Notes: generated by a model not told the origin, from the sequence alone. 64,000 nt of DNA from Mortierella sp. BCC40632 (GCA_011634665.1 WAEK01000003.1:1430001-1494000); one strand, 5' to 3'; numbered from the stretch's first letter, positions 35,062 through 48,329 are shown. A program made the numbers and translations.

Positions 35062-38000
35062 CTACTTCTCAACCATCGACAACGATAGAATACGCGCTAA
35101 CTGTGTTTCCTCATCCTCTACCTCATAAGGCTGCTGTGTCCGTGTCGGGTACGTCTTGATGATCGACTGCTTTTGCCCTGCTCCTGGCGATGGCGTTGGC
35201 AGCGACGACTCCGAGTTCGTCCGCGCAATCGTTGACCACGACATCTTTGTTGTCTGTTTTGGCTGCTGTTGCTGCTGGGGAGGACCCACTTCCTCGTTCA
35301 TAGAGACACTGCTGCCGCTTGCTAGGGAGGACGACGACCGACTAGCACTAATGCTAGGCCACGCCTCTACATTGCCCTGTTTTAGTGCTTTTTGCTTCTC
35401 TTCACGTAGTCGCTCTGCTTCCTGCAACTCTTGAAGCACCGACTGCACGACCTGTGCATCCTCTTCCTCATGCCCAACTTCGTTTCTTCTGTCCAGCGCA
35501 TCCACATCCACTACATCTTCAAGGGCCCAGTTGTGATCCAAAGCGATAAAAGAATGCTCGTGGGCGCTATTGTCGTGAAGGTGGTGGTGGTCGTCAAAAC
35601 AAGCTCCTGATTCGGAGTGAAGGTTAGATACACTGTGGCTCCAATCGCCTGAATCGTCGCCTTCCATGTCCTTCATACTCATTTCAATGGCTCTGCGCAC
35701 CAGCTCTTCTTCTTCTTCTAGTTCTTGGTCGCTGATGGTATCGCCCAGAGCTCTCTCTGCTGTTATGGCAGGTCTACTCTCAGTACTAGAGGGTGCCATT
35801 GAAGATGAACCTTCCCCACTCATACTCATCCCGGTCGGCCGCTGCTGGTCTAGAGACAGTAGTTCGGCTTCTTGAATCTCCAAGACTCTTCGGATAGCAT
35901 CTGCCTCCTCTTCCTGCTCTCTCGAGAGCATCGTCACATACTCGACAAGTTCCTCGTCCGTCATGTCGGTCATGTTCAACCCCTCGAGATTGTTGAATCG
36001 GCGACGAATATGATCATCCTGTTCTTTGGCTAGGTTGTCATGGTATCTCTGAGTCACAGTCTCTTCCAGGCTATGGCGAATATCGTTCTGGATACGACTT
36101 TTTGGACTTGCACTATATTGCGCTGTCTTTTTTCCTACTAACCGTCGAGGAGTATCTAAAAGGCGCAGTACATCACAATGTTAGCTTAGATAGAACACCA
36201 AAATACATGCTCTCCCTCCAACAGACACCATCTTCCTACCTTTTGCAGCCTCTGGCGAAAAGTCCCAGGTTAATACGAGCTCATCAAAAGCGACAGCACA
36301 TCGGCACTGATAACTGTTGACGGCCATGACTCCTGTTGGAGATTGTCTCCAATGAAACTGGGCGCTGACATGACTACAATCCCATTGTTTCGTAAAGAGT
36401 CCAAATAGACTTAGAAAAAAAAATCCACAAAAAAAAACTAAGACCAAAGCCCGAACCCAGTAGGCATTATACATTATACTTACCCCTTGTACAAAAAGTT
36501 AACCAGTTTGCAATTCACCGGATTCCAAACTTTCACCTGTCCCTCTGCATTTCCAGAAAGAATGACCAGCTTGTCAATGAAAACACTTGTCACACGGGAC
36601 GATGCGTGTCCCTCCCATTCACTAACAGGATGCAGTTCGTTCACTTCTCGTTCATGATTCGACGGTGCTTGACTGCTATTCTGGGCAGAGTCTCCTCGCC
36701 TTCCATGGTGGGGACCATCGGTGCGACGGTGAGAATAGTGTCTCACAACGTCGTTCAGGAACCAAAGACGAATAGTGCCATCCTCATATCCTACAATTAG
36801 TGAACTCGACACCTCATGCCGGCTATGACGATGGTGCCGAGGTCGACTCACTACAGCTTCAGTGGATGACTTCACTTCAGATTGCACCGGGCCCGGTGGC
36901 GACGACGGAGTCCCTCCATTGCTGATACCGTTCGACAGTGAGACCATGGGTCTCTCGTATTTAGGGAAATCCCAGTGGATCGAAGTGATCAAAGGAGTCT
37001 GACCTAGACTCTTGAGGACTGCCAGATGTTCTAAAGTGTCCAGGCTAAAGAGATGTAGAACAGATGACCCTGTGGACTGAGCTGTAATCAATCCCGGGTG
37101 ACCAGATCCAAAATCCACCTCCAAATACTTGATGCTAGTAAACTCTTCGGGAAGCTTGATCCTCACTAGATCACTAAACACTGGAGGCTGGAAAGGCAAC
37201 CTGGGAGCAGATCCTGCCGAGCTTTGGGATGCCGCCAAGTTGGATTGACGGAAAAGTACAGTGAGATCCAGTCGCCAGATATAGATCTCGCCACTAGCTG
37301 TACCAGCAACAACGCCAAAGTGCGGCTCACAGCAAATATGCGTGATGTTTGGCAGTGGAACATCCATGGTAGGTGCAAAGATTGTTAAAAGTTCACAAAG
37401 AACTCTAGACTTGGTCGTATCCCAGACTTTGACAACACCATCGGCACCTCCAGTGATTGCAAGCCATAAATAGTCAGGTACTAGTTTGATGCTTGACACA
37501 GGGCTTGCATGAAATCCAGTAAACGATTGGAATGTTTGTCCTGCTAATCTAGAGGCCAGCGCCGAATAGGCGACTTCGCCTGTTGAGAATCCCCAAATCA
37601 CGCGATGCCTAAAAATTGTATGTTACAGTTTAGTACCACCGAATTATTTTAGACTTCCTTTCCAGAAATGTCTCTAGATAAACACTTACTTGTCCATGGC
37701 CATGGCCGATATCTGAAAATGACCAAGATCGGCTATTCTGAGCACAGCATCCTTTCGTGTTTTTTTAAGCTGTGGATCACACTTTGCGACAGTTCCTATA
37801 ATTCAATGGATAGGCAGGTAAAAATAATCAATGTCAATCGACTCTTTGAAATCAAATCGTTCAGGCGGAGCAAATGGAGTAATCGTACTTGAGACCTGGT
37901 TTTTTTTTTTTTTTTCTGAGACCTGCTGCCAGATACCCTCTGTTACCAATGTTGGACTGATCGGTATCCGTCCAGAGTCCTGTCACATCTCCAATATCCG

Positions 38001-39406
38001 GGTTCAACATTACTTTTTTACGATGGATTCTTCCCCAGTTTCGTAATAATTTCGTACGCCGGATGTATTCGCCTCTCCAACTCTTGGGATCAAGTCTTCG
38101 AAAAGGGATAGTACCCGCTCCAAAGTATTTCAGAAAAGCTGCCTTCCAGCAAGAGTCCTCATTTACAACATGGTAAAACAGTCTGTTGACAAAAGTCATA
38201 CGCATCTTTTGACCAGTTGATTCAAATCAGAGGAATATGGGGAGGGAAAAAGGGGGAGGGGGGGAAGGAGACGTAGGAAAGGAGAATGAAAGAGTGAGTA
38301 AACATTCTTTCTCTCTCTCTCTCTTTTTTTTTTTTTCTTTTCCCATACCGGAAGTTCGGACATCCTTCTATGCTCTTTACCAGATCCTGGGGTTCCAAGA
38401 AGGACACGATATAGGATAGCAGCTCGATTGGCAAAGAACAAATAATGTTTTTACTATCAAATGCAAGAAAACAAAATAAATAAATAAAAATAATAATAAT
38501 AATAATAATAATCAGTTATGGCCATGCATTGATCTCAAAGGTTCTCCTTGAGATAGTATTCTCACTATACCTTTCATAGCCTTCCTTGTCAGATTCTTTT
38601 TCGTCGAATCCCTCTCGGCCTGACTTCCAGGGCCGTCCTCCTAACCGACCAGAAACCGTTGATGTAGATGATCCAAAGGCAGTATATCGGAATTGGTTCA
38701 AGCTCTTCCACTTCCCTTTTCCTTTCCTTAGAGGTGCGACAACTGCAGAAGCATTTCTTCCCTGTGATGTAGCAGCATTTCCCTGCGTGTTCTCTGTTTC
38801 TACTGTAGAGTCATTATCACCATCGTCTTCTGCTTGATTGACACTTGATCCAGATATACTAGGCGAAGGAGAGTTGCTGCCCTGTCGATTCCAAAATGCA
38901 AGTCTTCGTCTTGAAGATGAAGATGCCCAAGGTTGATAGTTTGCATTGACTGCCAATCCGTCTCCAGGGTGTCTTCCTCCTGCTAGTCTCCATTCTACCC
39001 AGCTCTGTTCGATCAGTCGCGATGTTCGCTCGTCTTCTTCCCCATGGACGTTTTCCTCTACCTGGTCTTCGATGTCAAACAGATCCTGGTCTAGCTCCTG
39101 CTGTGGATCAAAGTACTCTTCCTCGGTATTACCGTCAGAGTCTTCGCTTCCATATTCGAGCTCTGGTCGGTCCTCCTCAGGAGCAACATCCTGGCCCTGT
39201 GCAACATCCTGCGACGATCCTGACTCATGGTTGGACTCGATGTGAATGGAGTGATTATTCAATGAGACTCCGGTCGTGTCAACCATTCCTTGGACATGAC
39301 GTGAAGACTCAGCATTCGACCCGTTTGGTAGTGAAGAAGCCATTCCTTTTAGCTTTGAAGCCTCTTCAGCAGCGAGGTCCTTTGTCTCCTGTGATGGGGT
39401 TGACAT
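35062..39406 (-). CDS. UFO1-like F-box / WD40 / ubiquitin-interacting-motif protein
   Basis: Seven exons on the minus strand: 39406-38571, 38453-38381, 38205-37923, 37795-37690, 37608-36484, 36409-36240 and 36137-35062. They sum to 3,669 nt (1,222 aa) with all junction phases compatible. Exon 1 encodes an acidic low-complexity N-terminus. Exon 2 holds the F-box start LPIELLSYIVSFLEPQDL, continued in exon 3 by MTFVNRLFYHVVNEDSCW. Exons 3-6 give WD-like blades (VKVWDTT, IYIWRLD, IRLWFLND, VKVWNPV and LTWDFSP). Exon 7 has UIM-like helices ELVRRAIEMSMKDME and QLARILSLSM. The combination matches yeast Ufo1, an SCF receptor. The least certain points are the first intron (GTATAG donor) and hence the link to exon 1, and the GTCTCA donor of exon 3. 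Confidence 0.78.
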
Positions 39407-39994
39407 GTGCGAGTGGAAGGACACACGGGAATGATGTGGGTGTGAGTGACAGAAGGGGAGAAAAGAAAGAGAATGAGATCGTGAGAGTCCGAGACCTAGA
39501 TCGTTTATCCCTGTCGTTCAATTGGGCTTTGCTCTCTCTCTCTAGGACCAGCACAAGTTGTACATCCGCAGCTTTTTTTTGAGCCGCAGTCTTTGAATTT
39601 TTTTGTGCACCTCCTTCTCCTCCCTCTCATAGGAATCCACCTCCACCTCAAACAGAGTTTCGTTGGAATCTCTTTGGTGTTTCTGATCCAAGTCTCTTGA
39701 TACAAGTGCAAGGCGATAGATAATTGAACCATCATCTCGACCCTTTTTTCTACGAATCACTAGGTTGGTATTTCCAATCCACCACCTCTCCGCTTCTCTT
39801 CCAAGCCTGCTAACTCATCTTTTGTTCCTCACCCTCGGTTTCCTTCCCTAACAGCGCTCAAGTTTTGTTGATTTTGTTTAATAGTACTTTCCCCTTCCCC
39901 TCTTCTTTAATTACAACAGTGAGCGATTCAAAAACTACCGCAGCACCGCATCTCCCGGCCTTCGCTTGGCTGGGGTTAGAGGCACCTCTTCGGC
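39407..39994. other. Spacer between the UFO1-like and membrane-protein genes
   Basis: I see no gene here. It contains the presumed promoter of the UFO1-like gene and the 3' flank of the membrane-protein gene, with a CT-rich patch near 39,530. Confidence 0.5.
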
Positions 39995-41681
39995 CTATTG
40001 ACTCCGAACACTTCCCACTTTTGGCTTAGTTGCCCTTGCTATAGGTGGAGGAATACCACTACTACCCTGGACCGGAGCCGAAGCAAGAGCTGGAGTCTCT
40101 TGATAATCCCAACCGGGATCTCCCTCCAAATCAATGTTCAATACAGTCACTGTCGACACAAGAGCACTTCCTGGCTGATTCTCAACTCCTGCCCCAGCCA
40201 TCGCTTGCTTGTCTCCATGCGCACCAAAGCTATACTCTTCCTTATCATCTGTCCGCTCTAGATTCTCCTCTGTGCCCATGGTTGGCAAATTCTCTCCGAT
40301 CGCTATTGTAGGTTTTCTCTCGAGTATCGCCGGTGGTCTCCTCATAGATCCTTGCTCTGACCTTGAACTATTGTTAGGTGTCCCCGATCGACTGTTTTCA
40401 TCAATCGAATCAAGGGTACCCGTAGTGGGTGGTGTGGATTCATGCTGATAAGACGAAGACGACGCAGTGGCTGCTGCAACCGAGGTGATAGACATTAATG
40501 GTTCTGTCTCCAATCGGGAATAACCTCCTGATTTGGCCTTCTCAGCTGCCTCGGCTGCCTCGGCCTCAGCCTTTGCCTTGGCTGCTGCTTTGACACTAGG
40601 CAAGGGTTCAAATACAATGTCGCTTCCCACAATCACGATATCTTGCTGATGGCCACTGTCATGACCATTTCCTGATTCATCTTCCTCCACCTCCTCCAGC
40701 TCTTGCTTTTCGTTACCAAAGCTCTGTTGCTGTAGCTGCTGATAGAGTGGCTGTGGCTGATACAGCGCATTGACCACTCGACTCTTCTGTCCCGCAAACC
40801 GGTCATGGTATCCAGGCTCGCGATTATACTCTTGGAATTTTCCATTTGCTGGACCTCCCTGTGAACTGATCTCAGCAATGTTGGTAGGAAGGTGGACAGT
40901 CGAGTCCACGGGTCGTCCTGAACCCTCCCGAGCCTCCGCACGGTCCTTGATCGCATTGAGGTTCCGGAACCGTTCTTCTTGACTCTCAAAGTTAATTACC
41001 GAGCTCAGAAAATCGCCTCCAAGATTTAAATCCAAAGCTGGTTGTGTCTTGCTCGTGTTCATGAAGGTCGAAGCTCTTTGGTTTCCTTGAGCGGCCGTAC
41101 CAACGTTAGCTTTGTCTTGTCCTGTAGTTGTGGTAGAGATAAAAGGTTTACCAGCGGCCTCAGGTTCGTCCGCTGTTCTTGCTGCCGCTTCTGCTTCCAC
41201 CCCTCGTCTTGCCTCCTCAACATCTTCTGCATCAGGTACGATCTTGTAAAGCCCCTGGCTTAGGAGCAATCGCGAAGAATCTCCAGGCAAAAAGAGAGGC
41301 GTAGACTCTGGTGTGGATGACCGTTGACGCGTGTCCGTTGCAGCGGTAGAAACAGTAGGGTTGCTAGCTTGGACAGGGGGTGGTGGTACGACTGAAGGAA
41401 GGAAGGATGCTGTCTGGTGAGCTGGAGGGGGTGGAGGTGGCCGAACAAGTAGCTGTTGTTGCTGCTGCAAAGGTTGTAGCTGCTGTTGCTGTTGCAAAGG
41501 TTGTAGCTGTTGTTGCTGTTGATGTTGATGCTGTTGATGCTGGTGTTGTTGATGTTGATGCTGTGGAGGCGGCGGGGGTGGATAGGATGCGGGATAGACT
41601 GTGTTGGTTGGAACAAGACTGCTCAGTGGGCGCGCATGTTGCACCGGCTGGCCCGGTGGAAGCACGGAATATTGTATTGGC

Positions 41682-41741
<60 letters not shown>

Positions 41742-42952
41742 TGGAGTGGTTGCTGATGATAAATTTGGTCTTTTGGCGGCACAACTGGTGGAAGGGACAA
41801 GGGAACAGATACAAGTCCAGTCCCTGGCTGGTAGATGTATGGCTGGCTTGCAGGTGCCGTGATGGGCATCGGTGCAGGGGTTGATTGCGGAACGAGAGCC
41901 GGCGAAGGCTGATAGACCATCTGACCCTGAATCATTCCAGGCGTTGCTGCAGCGCCAGGCGCGTGGGTTGGTGAAGTCATATAGACTACTCCTGGAGTCA
42001 TGGGAACTGGTTGCTGCTGCTGAGAAGGAAGTATGAAGGACTGACGCATGCCCGCAGGATGCTGTTGTAGCTGGCTCTGCTGTAGCTGGTTCTGCATCAT
42101 CATCGGTGAGGAGTGATACTGTAATGGAGTTGCGGCTAGTGGCGTTACATTGTTTTGCTGGGATGGATACTGAGTCTGTTGATGATGATGATGTTGTTGT
42201 TGCTGTTGTTGTTGTTGTTGTTGTTGTTGAAACTGTTGTGTCTGTGCACTGTATCCTGGGTGCGGCAAAAGGTGAGGAGTGAGCGTCACTGGCGATGAGA
42301 GTCCGCGGTCATTCACTGTGATGAGCGCGGATCCTTCGGACGTGGACGCTCCTGCAGGAGTCAGGGCGACCCCTGACATGCCGGTGCTTGGTCCAGATGT
42401 CAAGTCTTGTTGCTCCTCCTTGTTCTTTTTGTGCACAAACCCTGACCAGAGGTCTGAGAAGGAGCTCTCACCTTCCTTTGCACCGCGGCGGCGTTTTTCC
42501 TTAGTTCCAGCCGAGTCACCGCCTTCACCGTTGTCACCTCTCGGCCTTCCATAGCCACGCTGCTCTCCATAACGGGACTTGCCAGAGAGCTCCAAGCGCT
42601 GGCGGCGCTTCTTGAGTAAGAAGAACCCTCCAAAGACGGAGCAAGCGAGGAGAACAACGACACCAGCGACAAGGCCGCCGATAGCACCACCACTCATCCC
42701 ACCATTGTCGTCTGAGGAGGCGTTGCTAGGTACAGGCGGCAACTGAGTAGCGGAGGAGGATGTGCGGGATGATTTAGGAGGGCGGGTTGTGGTTGACTTG
42801 GGAGGAGCGGGAGTGGTAGCTGTGGTGATGCTGGTGAGAGCCGTTGAGGTGAGACTGGGAAAAATGGGGCCGGGGGTTGTGGTCGTCCCCGGGAGCCGCG
42901 GCCCAGGAGGGAGCGATGTTGGCCCAGGATTGACGATGGACGTTGAGTCCAT
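39995..42952 (-). CDS. Ser/Thr/Pro-rich single-pass membrane protein with polyQ cytosolic tail
   Basis: One open frame of 985 aa from ATG 42,952. Residues 1-85 are Ser/Thr/Pro-rich, a pattern typical of O-glycosylated ectodomains. A glycine-rich transmembrane segment follows (GGAIGGLVAGVVVLLACSV), then a basic stop-transfer stretch KKRRQRLE. The rest is a long, probably disordered cytosolic tail with several polyQ tracts (CAA/CAG, near 42,190, 41,690 and 41,460-41,540), polyP and acidic stretches. The layout resembles fungal cell-surface sensors of the WSC/MID2 type, but no WSC domain is present and function is not assigned. No signal peptide is encoded in this exon. A TAA lies a short way upstream in frame, so a 5' exon may be missing. 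Confidence 0.75.
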
Positions 42953-45102
42953 GGTGTCGATGGCGGAGTCCTCGTGGCAAATGCGCGTGGGCGGTTATCG
43001 GTTGGCCAGGGCTAAGACTGTGGATGAGACCGATGCCGATGGAGCGGATTGGGCAATGATGAAAGAGAGAAGGATTTTTTTTTTTTAAAAAAAAAAAAAC
43101 AAAAAGAAATGCTTTTGCGACTCCACATGGCAAAGACGCCGCAAGCAAAAGGACGGCCCACGCCGTACAGGAGAGCCTGATGACGACGGATGCAAGCTAT
43201 CCGGTCAAAGCCTGTTTAGCCTGGCCATCGACCCACGACCGCTCACCTGCACCATGTCCTTGCTCTATCCTGCGTCCCTGACTGGGGCCAAGGGTCCTGC
43301 TTGTCCTGCCATCAGCATCCCAAAGTGGTATGTTGTCATCCCTACTTCTGCTTCTTCCCCCTCATCTTCCTCTTTCGCGGCCCCCCTTCTCTTTCTCCCT
43401 GTCCCCCTGCCCCAGCGCCCTGCCTGTCCCTCTTGCGAAAGGGTACTCTCTCGCCCACGTTTCATTCCCATGCAAGTCTTTAGCGCCTTGATATATTGCC
43501 TCTGGTAGTGTTTGACGACTCTTCTTCTTGTAGACACAAGGGTCCACACGCACCTCTTCCGCCAAAGTTCTATTTCTGGACAGGGAACTCTTGAACCCTC
43601 AACCTCCGCCCACTCTTCTTTTTCACTTTTGTCCTGTTTTGACCCTGTGGGCGTCGCCTGGTCTTGCTGCAAACAGCACAGCCCAAAGAGCAGCATGTAG
43701 GCTAAAAAGATCCCACGAGCCCCTTGCACCCATGTCTCTCTGACCATCTCACTGCCAGCTCTTTCGTCGATCAAGGTCATCCAGATGCGCTTCAGATAAA
43801 AAAAAGAAAAATCCTCCCCCCACCCCACTCTAGATGGTAAGCATTTCACAACCACTGCCCGTTCAGATAACGAAGATGTACATCCATACACAGCGTCCAA
43901 GGATGAAGCATCTCCAAGTACATACAAAGATTTCTTTGTTCCACACTCCAAAAAAAATCATCTCTACTTTACTTACAAACTCAGACATTGCAGCCTCGGT
44001 CAAGAACAAGGGGACGGATATGAAGATCATTACATTAATTCGCCCGCCATAAGTGCAGCCGACATTGTCACTTTCACCAGCCTGTGAGGGGTCGAAACAC
44101 GACGCGCAGCGACTAGGTTGAGCAATCAACGGGCCTTTACCAGCATTATCATTTTACCCGGATGAAATGTTGCTTCAGTCTCTCAGGGTTCAGCATTCTC
44201 CCTCCGCCTTTATCAGGGACTCTCTCTCTCTCTCTCTCTCTCAAGTCGTCCTGAGCCTATTCAAGATGGATGGACTACCCCCTGTCCCATCAGCAGCGCA
44301 TGGTACTTTCCCCTTGAGCTTCAGTACTCTCCTAACGCACATATCTCTCGGCATATTTAGGGCCACTCAATGTGAATGGTCATTAACAACCACAAGACTG
44401 CGCGACCATGCTCAATGCAACTCTTTGTTGATAAAGCTTAGTGTGGTGTTCTAACTTGGTCTGGGCTCGAAAGATTCATTGGCAGTAGGGCCTTCGTCTC
44501 TAAAGTTCTTTTGAGAACCCACCCTCGACAAGGCTCAGTGTGATACCACTAATGCACCCACAAATATGTACTACCACACCAATCCAATGTGCTCTTCTTG
44601 CCAAAAGAACAGGTCTGCCTACCGGATAAAACATTAACATCAAAGAAGAACTTGTCGACAATCGAGGGCACAAAAAAAAAAAAAAAAAAAAAGAATGGTG
44701 AGAAAAGACTCATGTCACAAGAGAGGCCTAGACAAACACTTCGCAGTAGCGTTGTGGAAGAGAAGACTGGAGGGGAATCAGTAAGTTCGGAAAGAGTCTC
44801 TTGCACCTGACTTCTGAACAACTACCGAAAACCCTATCTGTCCTACCAGTGCTTTGTCCTCAAACATGAGAGAGAAAGAGATGGGACTGTTTTATGAGGG
44901 GACTCATCGTTCTTGCATCCATCCGCCACCGATTCTCATGAAGACTCCCCATGGAGATGATCTCTCAACGCAAAACTAATAAACGAGGTACAGTCAAGAG
45001 GAACCTTTCTATCTTGACACACAATCTCCAAACCCACTGAAACCAAATGCTGACACTCGTACCTCCCCTTTTTTTACTCTTTTTTGTCCATCAAAAGCTC
45101 GG
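42953..45102. other. Spacer before the diverged F-box/LRR gene
   Basis: About 2.1 kb. A minus-strand frame (43,951-43,265) contains a signal-peptide-like stretch (ATG at 43,747, GIFLAYMLLFGLCCLQQ) but is otherwise low complexity. It may be a 5' exon of the neighbouring membrane-protein gene or chance. A 20-nt A run lies near 44,671. The last ~300 nt are the presumed promoter of the next gene and do not resemble the family 5' flank clearly. Confidence 0.45.
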
Positions 45103-47933
45103 ATGGCGATCCAACTCCCAAACGACTGTCTCCTCGTAGTTATCCAACACCTCGAGTTAGGCCTTAGGGAACTCTCTAGCCTCTTGACTGTGAACAGATT
45201 CTTCTTTGAGGAAGTGTTAAAGCTCATGATAAAAAAGCTGCTCATAATATGGAGAAACGAGTTGAAAAGAAAGAGTAGATCGAACTCCGTATGGCGCACC
45301 TGTGCATCCTTCATGGCACTTGTTCTCCGATCAACTCTTCAGCGTCAGATATTAAGACGACAGGGATTGTCAGTACTACAACAGACAGCAAAAAGCCAAA
45401 ATCATGGTTCGGCGCTGACATTACATCAGATCAAGGTGGCCTTAACTATCGCAAATCTTGAATCCATCCTCTACGAATTCGGGTTGGGCCACGACGAGAC
45501 CTCTGCAATCACAAAGGAGGGGCTGTTTTCTCAATTGACCACTGTGGACTATTCGATCTACTTCACGTCACTCATGCCTGCAGACATGTTTCGACTAACT
45601 CTGCCAGTCTATCGAATAGAGCCATTAGACTCGGACGATCCAAACCAAATTCCGAGAACCATGTCGGAGACAATTATGGAGCAAACAGATGGGACACAGT
45701 CGAGGACAATTCGAGGCATCATCCGGCTGCTGCTCGAGCAGAACCACGAATATATCACAGAACTGGGATTCTCTGTGCACGAGGCCCCCTATTTTCTTCC
45801 TTTCGCAGCAAAGATGCCAAGGCTCCGACTCCTCTTTATTGAGCACGATCCGCACAAGAGCAATATTCGAGGAAGTCTACAGGACATTGTCGGCTTTATT
45901 CAAAAACACCAAGCGGAACTCTCCAGTAAAACGCAGTTAGAGATCAAACTCTCACGGACATTTTTTCCTTCTGAGGAATCGTTGTCCAACCCATTGTCTA
46001 TGAACCGAAACGAATGGTCAGCCTATCGTCAACGGCGCCGTCGCTTATTGGAGCCAGTTTTAAAGATCTATAAGGCCGTGGGAAATATGGTCACGCTGGA
46101 TGCAGGGCCCCTGCCATGGGTCTACGAGGATAGTAGTTCAATTAACATCGAAGGCCTTGAATCGCTTATTGATCGCGATATTGAGCGCCTCGATGGCGAC
46201 GAGGGTCCGTCCATGGAAGCATTCCTGCGTCGATGTCACAGTTTAAAAAAGCTGCAACTGAGCGTTGGAGACCCATTCGTATTTCGATGGGCCGTCCTAA
46301 ACACAGCTACAACCACCATCACAACCATCGAGGGTAACCGTCTACTCCAAGTGACTCGGCAGCGAACTCTTGCCAATCTATCAAAACTAAAGCTTAGCAC
46401 GACACGGGATCCAATATTCCTGATCACTGCACTCAACGATGCCGTGGCGGCTTTTGGAGAAAATCTAACAACCATTAGAGCCGACACTGGGCGAGGATAC
46501 GATGTCAATGAGCCTTTACGGTTAAAAGAAAGACTACAAAAGACAGCTCTAGAAATCTCCAAGATACCAAATTCAAGAAGATTCGGCTTTGACTGGTTCC
46601 TACCAAATGTGCGAAAGATTGACCTTGCAATTATGGGCTTTATAGAGCTTGGACCGTTCAATCACTGTCCTCTCCTAGAAGAGCTCATTCTTCAGTGTTA
46701 CCTCAACGCATCAGCAGGGCGTGTCGTGTTGCATGAAACAGCCCCTGTCCAGGAATCTTTAAGAAGAGAGATAGCCAGCCAGTCATTGGTTCTCCTACCC
46801 GCATGGAACATGCCGCGACTAAGGAGACTGCTCCTCAGAGGAAGTGTCGCAGTGAGATTTAATTTCGAGTCTCTAAAGTGGATGAAATCATTGAATTACC
46901 TGGAGCTCCATGTGAGCGAGGCTGGATGGGAAGAATATTTTGCGAATCTTTACATGACCGAGTGTCTCAAGTCCACGGTAATTTGGCCGATATTTCATGC
47001 TTGGCTCGCTTTGTCTATTGTCACTGTGAAACTCCTGCTTTAACATAAGATTGTTTTCCTGTCTTGGGTTTCGTATAGGGCATGGAAAATGGAACAAGTA
47101 GTGCTCAAAGAAACAGAGTTACCCTTCAGAACATCTGCCAGTCACCAACATTCTACCCGTGGAACTGGTCTTCATCATCCTTGATTGACATCAAGCTTAA
47201 TACCCCGGCTGCTATGATGTTCCATATTCAACAATTTAATAGATTCCCAAAGCTACGAATTTTACAACTTGCCACATCTATCCCTGGTAACTACAAATTT
47301 CAGCCTTGTATCGAATACGCTGTGAGAGCTCTCTATTCCATCCAGACCATAGTGGAAGCAAAAGACTTGCACCTAGATCTATCTGAACCTGGCCTCACTG
47401 GAAGTGTGTCCGTGGAAAATATATCCGAAGGGCAACAACAACCATTGGTATCGGATGACCGCGATCCCGAGACCAGACCTCCAATGGATTCTCTCGGTTC
47501 AACAACTAGGATATCGCATCCATTCGAGGAGAGTCAACTTGAGCATCTTATTTTTTATGGGCCATGGGATGAAATCAAGACTGATCTCTGGACACGTCTT
47601 TTGGTGGAGATGACACCAAATCTGACATTCCTCGGGGCTCCAGAAAAGCAGAACCTGTTATGGCTTCTTCAGGCAATTGAGAATGCGGATAAGACCGTTC
47701 AGGAAGCCCACAAAAGCAGCGGTGCAACCACTAGAAAAAAATCCAGGGAATCAAAGAGACCGCGACATAGTCTGACTAGTGTCGTGTGTCATGGGGAAAT
47801 GTCACAAGAGATTAAAGACGCAGGCCTGACTTTGGTACCAACATCTCAATTAGAGAAATACCGTCAGCAAGGTGTCCGACTCTACAGCCTGCGGTTTGGC
47901 AAGATTTTCTTCCGAGAAAGAGACGAAAAATGA
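45103..47933 (+). CDS. F-box-like leucine-rich repeat protein, diverged paralog 4
   Basis: Exons are 45103-46977 and 47079-47933 (909 aa), joined by a 101-nt phase-0 intron (GTAATT...CGTATAG) at the position of the second intron of the other paralogs. The start MAIQLPNDCLLVVIQ is an ATG directly before the F-box-like motif, followed by LLTVNRFFFEEVLKL. LRR segments include MPRLRLLFIEHD, CHSLKKLQLSVG, CPLLEELILQC and MPRLRRLLLRGS. Exon 3-type features are kept (FYPWNWSSSSL, MFHIQQFNRFPKLRIL). The sequence is much more diverged than the other copies and lacks the recognisable leader exon, so it looks like an older member outside the recent conversion exchange. A likely SCF receptor; target unknown. 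Confidence 0.83.
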
Positions 47934-47948
47934 ATCTTTGTGCCTTCT

Positions 47949-47979
47949 TCTTTCTTCTTCTTCTTCTTCTTCTTCTTCT

Positions 47980-48014
<35 letters not shown>

Positions 48015-48021
48015 TTCTTCG
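47949..48021. repeat. (CTT)n microsatellite
   Basis: About 70 nt of CTT/TTC triplets directly after the stop codon region of paralog 4, in its presumed 3' UTR. Confidence 0.9.
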
Positions 48022-48329
48022 TCTTTACCTCCCAAAATAAAACTATGCTTTCGATAATGGAGCCTACCCACATCAGTTGTTGAGATGTGGGATTCATACT
48101 CGATAGAATTTTCTGGTGGCAGATCAGACAAGGCCATGGCGAGGCTGTGCCAATCCCATAGTGGGATCTTCTCATAAGCCTCAATACTTTTTTAAAGGCG
48201 ATATAGATGGGACCTTGTAAAGTGATTTTTGCCTATAGTTCCATAATATGCTAAGATCCTGTTAATGGATCAATAGCTTGTAATTAAATACCTCAGCAAA
48301 GGACCCTAGTTTTGGAAGGGGGGAGGGGG

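Noticed and set aside
43265..43951. Minus-strand 228-codon frame as an independent gene
   Set aside because: It opens with a TTG, is mostly Arg/Gly/Glu-rich low complexity and has no domain. Only its signal-peptide-like part was kept, as a possible 5' exon.
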